The notes below the pieces were generated by a model that was not told the DNA's origin, made no database searches, and saw only the letters and a list, made by a program, of their open reading frames with translations. This document shows positions 51,101-63,100 of a DNA stretch of 64,000 nucleotides, in pieces; the stretch's first letter is position 1, and each line of letters starts with the position of its first letter. The translations under genes and the position numbers were made by a program. Origin of the DNA: Strongylocentrotus purpuratus (taxonomy: Eukaryota > Echinodermata > Echinoidea > Camarodonta > Strongylocentrotidae); contig NW_022145550.1 in assembly GCF_000002235.5 (NCBI RefSeq), positions 958,501-1,022,500 on the forward strand, given 5' to 3'.

Positions 51101-54100
51101 GAGATCGACGGCGATGGGCCAGATCGTCCCAGTTCTTCGTCTGTCTCTGCGCACATCGAAGTCGGGAACAAGAAGAGAATGAGAGGAAATGACCAGGAAA
51201 AGAATAGGAAAAGGGTTACTCTTTACATGAAATAATCGAGGTTTATCTCTAGGATTTTGCTCAATTTGCTAATTGGCATAATTATGCAAAGCATTTCACA
51301 TTGCATTCAACTGGCACGTTTCCCAAATCTTAATTTCAACCAAGGTTATCTATCCAACAATGTCAGTTTAACGTGACGGTAGAATTCTCCGCCACGTTAA
51401 ACTGGCATTGTTGGTCTGTAAACACAACCATAAATGTCTTTCGAATCGGCTTAATGGAAAATACCTAATGTAACGTACAATCAATTAGGTTATTTCTATG
51501 TCACCCGAGGGACGCACTGAACAATCTTATGGGAAAATAGAAAGCGTTACTACTGTATGCACCATCATGACTATCATCTTCTGGAACTTACCCAGTTCCT
51601 CACGGGGTGTATAGTCGTTATGTGCAGGCTGTAGAGGAGGTGATCGTTTACCAATGTTGTCACGTCGGTTTCTGAAAACGAGTGAAAACAGATCCCATAT
51701 TATAATCTTTAAAGGGATTAGATATGATATTTTAGACGCAATTCAAATCTAGATTTATTGTTATTACAACTTATTCCATTTCGAAAATGTGGTACAAATT
51801 AACATGTTTGGTCAGAATATTGTTTTTTCCCACTAACTGTAATGGAACCATGACAGCTGGAGCATTATAGTTAAGAAACAAATTTTTTAAGTGATCGATG
51901 TTAAAATAGAATTTTGAATCGCAATTTGACTATTTCTCATAAAAGGACTTTTTGAATTCTTCTATTTGAATAAGTCTCCAACGTATATACTTTTTTATCA
52001 GATATTTCCTCTTAGAATACAAGTTAATTTTGCCGTGTCTATTTTAAAGTGACAAATGCGACCTTTGTCTATTAAAGCACTTTGTAAAATCGAATTCGAC
52101 CTCCTTATCTCTCCGAAGTCTATAAGAATATTGTCTATTATATATATATATATATATGTCTATTATAATAATTTGTTTATTTAAAGATTATTTTTACTTG
52201 CAATAATTGGTTCAATATTTCAAGTAACTGTTTAAGGTTGTTCATCCATCTATTATCATTTATTTATATATGTATATAACTTTAGGTATGAACAATAATG
52301 TTAACTTTATATTTTATCATTTTTATTGTACATTATTTTGTATGATCATTCCTATTTTTATGCACATTTTATTTTAAACATTGCATTATTAGTCCCTGGA
52401 CTACTGCATTGTACCTGTTGATATTAATAAACCGTTAATAAACCGAAATTGAATTGAATTGAATTGAATAAAGTTTGTCAGTAGAGTTCTAGCTTTCAAT
52501 ATTCATCGGAAACGGTATTCCTCAGAGAGTAAAATAATGTATATTTATATAGAAATAAACATGTATATATATATATATATGAAATGCAGGAACATTCCAG
52601 CCTACCCCTTCCCCCATACCTTTTTCTCCGTAACAACAGGACGATGATAACAATAAGACACAAAATGATTAACAATCCTCCAGCGGCGCCGCCAGCGATA
52701 TGACCTATGGCCGCTATGGTCACTGTTAATTATTAAAACAAATATATTAAAACAATAGCTCTCTCAGTTGAGACTATCTCGTTAAACATGAGTATTATAG
52801 AAATTACTTTTTTTTTAAATGAGACAAATGATAAGCAACGAGAAGATAACTTTAACATACTGTTATGGCGTATGTAAACATCATATAAAACAAGGAAGGT
52901 GGGTATTCCAGGAGTTATGGATCCAAAAGAATATTTTAGATAATATTTAGGAAAATGCTTGAAATTTTGTTGCCCAATGCCATCCATACTAACTTTTAAT
53001 TTTCCGATTTTTGTATGCAAAAGCTGAATCGTTATGTAAATACATTTTTTAAGTTATTTATCAGGCACGCATTTATTTGAAGAGGATTTTTGGTGTAAAT
53101 CCTGTTTGGAGGTCTGTGACTTAACTAAATAAAGCAATACTCCTAATCAACCAATCTCCCGTTTGATATATTTTCAAATGCGACAATGAGACTGCAAATC
53201 CCACTTTTTGAAAGTAAGTACATTTCATATCCACATTACTCAGTTACTTGAATTAAATCATTATATTATATCGACCGACAAAACGAATGATTATTCTGTG
53301 GAAAAGCTGTTAGATACAAAAAGTAAATAAAACTGAAGAACTCACATAACTCCTGGGTCTTCACACTGAAAGTAGGTCCTCGATCTCCTTCTCCTTTCGG
53401 ACCTTCCCGAATCACCGCGATTTGAATCTCGTAGTTTGTCCCTTCTTCGAGACCAGTGATGTTGTACTCCAACAAGTCTAATCCTTCACTAGTCACTTCC
53501 CTCCTACCTCTTGAAGACCCAGTATTCAAAGATCCATCTGATAGCAAGGTAGCGCTGTGTGTCTCGTTCCCATCTTTAGTATGAACGTAAACCCTGTAGC
53601 CAGTAATGGGACCATCACCTGCATCGATGGAACGGTTCCAGGGTCTCCAAGAGATGACGACCCAGTAATGACTGGATGCAACTAACGTAGGTAGTAAAGT
53701 TAAGATTGGCAGCTCTGTTTTTTTAGGGGAAAAGAGAACACTGGTCAAGAGTGAAACCTTCATCGATATTTTAATAATTTGGTTTCCATCAAAAAGCAAA
53801 AACTGTTCGGAATCAGTTATGAATGTGAAGACCTTTGGTCATGTGGATTTCGGCTTATTGCATAATTCAGCAACCCTTCTCGATAAATCATACATGTTTT
53901 TAGTATGAATGTAGTGATGCGATTTCCCTTTATTAACTCAACACAGTATATTTATGACAAAAATGAACATCAGACAGTGCCTGGCGATTTCATTAATATT
54001 AACTACATGTATATTATTCAAAAAGCATTGTAAAACATACGGACCATAAAGAGCAGCAGATGCCAACTTCACATAGCCGAACTCGGACGATTTATTGAAA

Positions 54101-57100
54101 GGGTCCCCGATGAAACAATACATAGAACTGTCATCCGGAAAATCTTGGATGTTGAACGTGAAATTGAGTATTGTTGAAGAGATGTTTTGTGGAGGATCTT
54201 TGGCCGTTTCCCAGTTGTCCCTTGAGAAATCCCCTGTGGTAGCTTTCACAAAGTCAGGTTCAACGCTAGTTGGTGAATCGAACGAGATTGCACAGGAAAA
54301 CATGGCAATACCAGGATTTGTCTTCTCACGTGCAGATTGAAAGCGACCTAACCGTAAAGGAGACAGATAGGGAAATAATCAGTTAACTTATCAAATCTTC
54401 TTGCTACAGTTTATATTCGTGATGATTTTCAGACTATAATAAGAATGAATCAATCGATGGAATCCAAAGAAGAGCTATCATGTCATGTTTCTCACAACTA
54501 ACCGTAGCTAGTACAGAGTTACTTAGGCTTGTATGTAAGCGACCAAGGTAGAGGTTGCATTTTTCACTCAAGAAACGCCTGGCTGGAATGTTCCCCAGGG
54601 AGTGGAGATTGTGCACACAGTATGTTTGGGCAAGTATTGAATCCAATGATCGGGGTAATAGTATATCTGTAAAGCGCTTAGAGACATCATAGCGGAATTA
54701 TTATTATTCTAAATAATACCACTATGAATTGTAACATTTCTTTGCCAATTTACAGGGTATTTTCTTTACCATAGTTTAGAAGCAAGGATTACACAATTAT
54801 ATGAATATGGGAATGAATAAAAATTCATGAGAGGCAAGGCACATGGTGAGTCTACAGTAAAGAAACAGCGTGGCAACAAAAACAATAATAGTAATGATAA
54901 TGATAATTATGAAAATAATGATAATGATAATGATAATTTGATTTCTATAGCGTCTTTTCCAGAGGATACAACACCTAATGTGAACACAACAGTGTGTAAA
55001 CTATGTGAAAGCATGTGTAAACTAATTAGCAACTCTCTATCGGAGGAAATGAAAAACACGAATAAAGCAGTAATGATGTATACCTATTTGACAGCTTTCC
55101 CCCGTCCATCGTGGGTGGCATCTACCTGAGCTACAAGAACCAGTCACCGAGTTACAATCATCTTCCCCATCTCGACAGTGACATGTGCGGGAACACAGGT
55201 TGTAACATCCAGTAACTTAAAACAAGAGGGGAAAGATTCTGCATATAACGATTTCTAAATGACTTGTATTTTACCACTGTAAATATTTCTATCACGGTAG
55301 ACGGACGGCAGAAAATGATATAAACAATTATGCATAAAACCAAAGCAATATTTAAAAATTAGTTAAATGCAGAAATGGAGTCTCACATGAGTTGCAGCTT
55401 TCTGGCATGTCCACTGAGTCTGATGTGAATCCTACTTCACATTGACCTTCTGTTGTAATACAGAATCCAGAGACCTTGTCACAACCAACATTATCTGGAC
55501 AGTTGCAATGGTCAGTGCAGTTGATACCAAAATAACCCACTGGGCAAACGGATGGCACTGTGAAAAAAGCAATACAATACATTTGTTTTCGTATTTTAAA
55601 TACGAAAACAAATATATATAATGGTTTATTTTTTGAATAAATAAACCATTATATATATTTGTTTTCGTATTTAAAAGCTTTATGCAAATATTTTCAAAGA
55701 TTCCTTTATCAAATAATAGGTATATTCATTTGTCACTATAAGATTACATTTATAATGGTCTCGATTTATTGTTTATAACTATCTGGTCTCTTTATTGCAA
55801 TGGTGACATGGAATATCTCTCAAACTTCCAAGTCCATAGTAAAAACACTTTCTTTCTATCTTTCTTTCAACCCTTTCTCCTTTTTCTTCTCCTTTTTTTT
55901 CTTCTTCTCATGTTCCTTCTTTTACAATTCCGCGTCTGTAATAACTAATGAAAGGTCCATAACACTGTCTGACCCATGTGGATATATATATATATATATA
56001 TATATGGCAGCAGTGGGATACTATCGTGGATACAACATTTTTGCATATTTGAACTTTGAAGTTTCCTTGAAGACTTTGCAATTCATGGCGAGGGCCTAGG
56101 TGGAGTAACGCATTGCGACGATACATTATTCATCCCTAATTTGAAGGCTCCTAGCATTCGGTCAATAATGGAAAGAGCAGATCACCGACATACGATTTGT
56201 TTTCTTCTCTTTTCTTCTTCTTTTTGTTTGGCTTCTAGCGGTGTATCCTCTAATTATTTTGTATCTTTAAGAATGCATTTTTACATTTTTTACATAGGCG
56301 ACATTACATCATCAGTTCATTTATCACATTTTAGATTGATATTTGAAATAGATATCTTTCAATTGATTTATACTGAAACCCTCCTCCTCTCTAGATTTGC
56401 CCAGTATGATACTTTACCTTGACAGCCTTCTCCTGACCACCCTGGCTCACAGCCTTCTTCACATCTTCCAGTAAACACATCACACGGCATTCCATTTATA
56501 CAGTGACAATCCTGAAGACAGTCAGAGCCGAACTCCCCATCGCGGCAGGCTAAAAATATAGAATAAAGTCAAATCTAGGTATTAACAAATCTTTGAAACT
56601 CGCGATATTTATACAAAATTGAAATTGAATAAAGAATCAGAACATAGACCTATTTCATTTAAGCGATTTGGCCACAAAAAAAATACTCGCACGTTGTATC
56701 AAATTTGCAAAGGTAACGGTGGACCCTGAAAGGAGGACATATTTTTAAGTATGATCTCTATTTTCTATTAAATGTCTACACATAATTATATTCGATTGAG
56801 CAATACCCAGGCGTTAGATATTGTGTCGGGCTAGATACATAATAACAAAGGGATTGCTTGTATTAGTCCGTTGACTACTGAATTATCTCATTCCCATAGA
56901 CTTAACACAGGGACCACCAGGTTCCAGTAGACAATGGGTTAAGGTAACTATTGGAAAAACACGCTCCCATAACAAAAGGAAGAAATATTCAGCATAAGTT
57001 GAAAACAAACGAGAGAACGGGAAAAAGGCCTCCAAAATGGATGGGAAACCTATTAAATGAAATCGAAATATTATCAAAAGATTCTGAATGATTTTAAAAT

Positions 57101-60100
57101 ATCATTTTAATATACCTCATGAAATAAAATGTTTAAAGATTAGAATTGATCATGCCCCCTGGTAGCAATGCTACTGACTGTGATCATAGTGTTATTCAAC
57201 AACCCATATAAAATATATCTCACTTTCATACTGGATTACTTTCAAAACAATTCACTGTGCTACCTTACTTTCATTACAGAATGCTCCTGCGTAGCCAGCT
57301 ATGCACCTGCATTCACTTGGACCTGGAAGGCAAAACTTGTTATCGCTGCAAGAAGAATCATCAGCTATCGCAGAACCGCATACAAGTTCACACTCAGACC
57401 CGAACCTTTGGTCGCCACATGCTGTTATTGATAATTAATAATATATTATCTTTTGAAGCATATATACTCATGTGCATTAATATGCCATTTACATTGGATT
57501 GATATACATTTGATACTATTTTTTGCAATACAGTACATTAAATTGTATTGAGAAGGAACGATATTAAGTTACACACTTAAAGATAAAGTTGAATTCTGGT
57601 CATGCGATTGCATTGTGATAGAAACAGTGTGGAATGGATCTGAAAAAGTTGATTATGTAGCAAATAAGTATTTGGTGTGTACTGCAAGGTTCTCGAATCA
57701 TCAAAATGATAAGAAATTTGGCCAAGTCTTGGTAAAAGTAACAAGCACTGTACACAGAAAGATGTATATGGGATTACACAAACATGTGGCATAATAATGA
57801 GGCCCACATTGTTAAGCTGTTACATGTCATATTAAAAATATGAAGGCATTTGGAGAACAATGCTCTCCAGGAAACATTTTTCTCTGGTGTTTTTCCACAC
57901 TTGCATAATAACAATGAAAACGATCAAAATTTTGTGTTCACCTCTCCCCAGAACTCAACTTTTTCTTTAATCCATTATCAATGTTATTAATAACATAAAT
58001 ATGGTTAACTAAAATATCAACATAAAAGGGAGGGAGTGATTTGCTACTAAGAAAGATATAAAAAGGGAAGAACATTGGTTTCCTATCTACAATAGCTGAA
58101 TAGTAACACTAATCGATATGATAACACACAGGTTTATACATTTATGATGCCAGATAGATGTAGATACAATGCGTTACATTAGCACGCTGAACAAGACTTA
58201 ACAAGTAACATAACAAAGCGTAGACAATGATATTTCCTTGAAAATAACTTTCCGTAGAGTTTACATCGATAGTTTCGCCTTTTGGGAATGTTTTACACGC
58301 GAATTGTAGCCGGAGTTAAAAAGCCATAAACAAACGCAGAGAAACAATGACAATGATTATTGGTAAGGTGGTACATGCACTTATAATTAGGGGTATGCAT
58401 CATACTCTCAAATTTGTATTTTTTTCGCTTTGAGTTTACCCTCTATCAGTGACCGTTTTTCTTAAAGAGGTGCCCTTTTTTGTTGGTGACCCCTTTAAAA
58501 GACGCTCCGCCGCCCCTGATTATATCAAAGTGAATCTATAATTATAACGACTTACCTGTAACACAGTTTTTACCAATAAACCCAGGAGGACATGTGCATG
58601 TTCCTGTCTGTGGGTTACACACTCCTCCGTTGTAACAGTTATCACACAGACGATCACAGATAGGCACATTCCATTTTCCTGGGGGGCACCCTTCATGAAC
58701 AGAGAAATATTTTAAAGTCAAAATTTATTTGCAGATGAATGTTTTCAATTCATTCATTGGAGTTTTAACAAATCTGACGCTTTCAAAATTTTACAAAAGC
58801 TATAATATTATTTTCAGAAACTATACAACGTTCTGTCGATTAAAAAAATGAAAAATAAAAATGTATTTCTACTGCTATGGAGGTAAAACCTCTTTCCTAA
58901 ACCATAATTGTGACATTGTTTGTCGTGACTCTACACACCAATCCCATTAAAAAGAATTTTGGTCTGGCATACAAAGATTTAAAGAACTTAACTCATGAAA
59001 TCATTGCTCAAAATCTTCCTTTGACCCATGATGTATTAATCGGTTTTATAAGAATATGACGTGGATCTTAATCTAATGATTGGTTGAAAGCGTACACGTG
59101 ACCAGGCATTTATTTTGACTTACGCGTAATTTGGATTATAACCGGTCATTAGTAAAATCATGTTTATAAAACATGATTTCATATAACAAATGAAACATAA
59201 TCTTATAACACATATAATACACAACATTTTGTTCTGGCATTAGTAAAATAACCCACACTCGGTACCTTCAAAGCAGTCCAAACACCCTCGGCTACCGCAT
59301 CGGACTGTTCCAAAAGGTACCTTGTGTGGGTAATTCTTACTAATGCCCTCACTGCTGTTTATTTTTTGTATACTAATCACTTCACTTTAATTCATTATCA
59401 ATCTCATTTAATATACAAAATGTCTTTTTTTCCCCTGTTAATTAATGTAAAGGTTTACGTGATTTGTATTATAATAGCATACGAACCCTTTGATATCTCG
59501 CAGACAAATCTACGTACTCCATTGCAAAACTGATCATTCCAGCCGTCAATTAAGCGTGCTACACAGAACTGGTACCCTTGATAGTTATTCGGTTTGTCCG
59601 ACTTCCACATGGTAAACCTTTAAACAAAGAAAGGAATTGTAGGTGTGTTTAATTATAGTGGGTCAATGAACATTGATTTCTTTTCATTTTTTAGGATGTA
59701 TTTATAGAGTGAGAAAAATATCTTTACCAATCCACTGCCCCCTCTTTTATTCCTCTCTCTCTCTCTCTATCTCTCTCTATTTCCCTCTAACCAAGGAGTT
59801 TTAGGGGATGGAGTCATATCTAGCTCATTCCCTTTGTACCATCTTCGATATGTCAGGCATGTGCTTAAAGGTAATACAAAGTTTTGGGAAATTTTGAAAA
59901 TTGGATGGATAGTGAATCTTTACAATTTTGATATATTTGGATGCCCCTGTGGATGTATTATAAGCAATAGGAAAATTAGCCCCTAAAACTCTTCTGCTTT
60001 TGAGAAAAATGGAATATAAAAATTTACCGGTGCTCCCGGTAAATTTTGATAAATTTCAAATAGCGCATATGGCCGTACAATGGTAGCTGCGACCATGAAA

Positions 60101-63100
60101 ATTTCAGAATATGTAGTTGTGATATATAATTTCCAAACGGGAATAGCTAATCGGTCGATTTTAGTCAAGAAACATTGTTTCATAGCTAAATTAATATCTT
60201 GACCTTGAGAGGGAGCTATACAACATAAAGATTTTATTATTTATAATTTCATAACTTTAGACTCGATTCCAACCGCGACAACGATGAATTAATATTGTAG
60301 GAACGCATATGCTTGCAATATGTTAATTTGAACCAAATTCATGACCCCATACCAAAACTTTGTAATACCTTTAACTGGATCTTCCTTGCAGATATGTAGA
60401 CAAACAGATTTCTGCCTAGCTGCAAACTAACGGGCTACTTTCAAAGGGAAATATGCTTTTGTAATGATAATTACTTTTCGCTACCACTCGTCTGATGATA
60501 CGAGCAGTACACACTGCTTACCTTTATAGGAGGCAAGCGAAAGGAAATGGAGCACAATTTCATGAAATATTAATCAAAATTACTTGACTGGGCATGTGTG
60601 GGCACTAATCTGACATATAACATCATAAAGAACATTACTGTACATGAACAAATTCACGTCTTATTTTCGCGAGCCTGAAGTAATCGGAAAAGTGTCATAT
60701 TGCAGGTTTAAGGACCGTAACATTTTACTATTTTTCACAAATTGAAGCTGCTATCACACAAATTTCTTGACACAATTAGGATTTTGTATTCATATTTTAT
60801 CATCTGTTTGATTTTCCCCTTGTTATTTCAAATAAAACGTGTAATATTAAGGATATTTCTTTGTGAAAAAAATCACTACTCGAGCTTTTCAATGATATTG
60901 GCGGCTTCGAATCTTGGACATCAAAGGTTACAGTACACCAGTAGATTCTATTCTGCAACCATAGAAAACCGCAGCTGCTTGGAATAATTTGTTCCCAGTT
61001 GGGTCTACATCTCTTAAACCTCCTTGCTGTAACTATCTCTTTCTCTCTCTCTCCCTCAATATATCTCACTCTCACTCACTCTCGTTCTGTATCTATTTCT
61101 CTCTCTCTCCCATCTACCTCTCTTTCTCCCCCCTTTTCTCACAATTCCTCTCTTCTTCTTTTTTTTATCTTCATCTCTCATAAATAAATAATAAGTTGGT
61201 TTCGACAAAAGCTAATTGAAAAGAACAAATTAGTGAAAAAGTATTAGATCAAAATCCGATTAAAAATAGGAAAGTTTTGAAGTTGTCATCGATGAAACAA
61301 AAATTGAACTCCTCACCAATATGCTCTGTATGGAAAATTTCATAGAATTTCATTTTCTTAGTTATTTATGACGTAAAAGATTTGTTTAGTATATGAGTTG
61401 TATACAACTAATAGTCATAAAAAGTCATATTTAGGGTGTATTCATGGTTTAAAATTGACTTAAGGGAAAATATAGATGATTAAAGTTTTTTTAAGGGCAA
61501 ATGGGAGGGGAGCTCGCAAGACACGTCACAGAGTTAGTTATTTTTTGTTTTGTTTTCGAATCATAGCTTTCTTATTTGTAATCCTTTTTGCTCAGACCTG
61601 TTTCTCTCATATTTCTGCTTTTATTTAAATTAAACTTAATATTAGGTACGTTGGCGTGCCATTTAACATTAATTCATTTTTAATGTAAATACCTTGAGTA
61701 TCGAAGAAAAGTTCCATCCGCCCAATGGAAGACACCTTCCTTGCCAAGTGAATCAAGCCCGAACCAGAACTCGACACTGCTGAAGCTGTTTGTGAGATTT
61801 AGCTGTTTATGGTGACAAAAGAAACATTGCTTCATAAGATTGGTCTGGTCATACCACGTGATACTCTTGCCAACTTTATAGTTCCTTAATTCTACAAAGG
61901 CGAGTGAAGCGAGTGACCATGGTGACCAAAGGAATAGGAAGAGGACAGTTTGGTATTGAAAAAAATATTTCCTTGAACAAAGTGCACTAGAAAATGTACA
62001 CAAATTATATATTCCTACAACTCTCTGCATCCCGCCCCGACATTCATAAAAATTCAAAGAAAGCCTACGTATTTTGTTTTAATATTCTTTAATATGTTCA
62101 ACTATGTAGAGAGCGGTCCAGGTTGAATGGTCAGTTTGATTGGTGACCTCTCATCTCTAAAATGAAATAAGCATTGTTCTAATCGTTGAAACTGGCGTAG
62201 CCTAGTTTGTAAGATAAAAGACAGAGCATGAGGACTCTTTTAGTGAAGCCTTGTCATGGGCATTCGGGTCATAGGCATTCAGGGAGGGGGTCATGCCTGT
62301 TGCCTGAATGTGACCTGCCCAGTTTCACATTTCGTGAGCGGATGTATTGCGCAAGCATAAATATACATTATTTTCTTGAGAATTGTGTTTCACAATCAAA
62401 ACACACTATACAAAATATGCAAAAGAGAAATTATGATATTCGCTCAAGGAGTTGGATGATGTGAAACAAGATCAGTTTTTGAAGAAAGTTGTCCTCATTG
62501 TAAACAAACAGTTGGTGTGCATAAATGCCGTAATACACGATGAAAAGATACAGATTTTTGTATTCTACTTTTCTATATAAAACCAATCCTAAAACTGCTA
62601 TCCTCTTTATTAATTATCCATTGATATTCATTTACACAAGACCACCGTCCAGTATATACAAATACGGAAGGATTGTATATACTCACGTCTATTTCTGAGG
62701 TCTTCAGTTGAGCCAGCGATCCTCCAAATTGTTGGCAGTATTCCATTGCATCGAAATAACTTGCTGAGAAGGATGGCATGAAATACTTCACATTTGGATA
62801 ATGAGTCCACTCGTCATTCTTAACTAAAATGAAAATTGTGATATTTCTAACCATTGAATTCGGATTAGGTCTTAATGTGTCAGATATAATGTCATCTAAA
62901 ATCATAACAAAGAAACTAAATCATAACAATGTATCATTCAATGCTACACAATAATACAAATCCAAAGACGTCTCTTTTAAGGATGTATTGAGGTTATCAT
63001 TACTGTTTCATCAATATTAAAACAAACACACATTACACCATGAAAACATGGATCTTACATTACAGAGCACACCTACCCTGAGGCCTCTCACAGATGTATG

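Noticed and set aside
50953-51171. Alternative reading frame in RPTP exon 15, with an ATG at 51171
   Set aside because: Does not match the phosphatase family, and its phase would break the junction to the next exon. The other frame carries the conserved DFP motif and the duplication.
54426-54646. A 70-codon minus-strand open frame
   Set aside because: Lies in a dispersed repeat ending in an ATT microsatellite; no phase link to neighbouring exons.
57168-57502. Overlapping plus-strand open frames
   Set aside because: Antisense of the second EGF exon (57421-57269) and its flanks.
59262-59320. Extra RPTP exon between CTLD-B and the first EGF
   Set aside because: The phase is wrong for its neighbours and the sequence is part of a near-complete palindrome.
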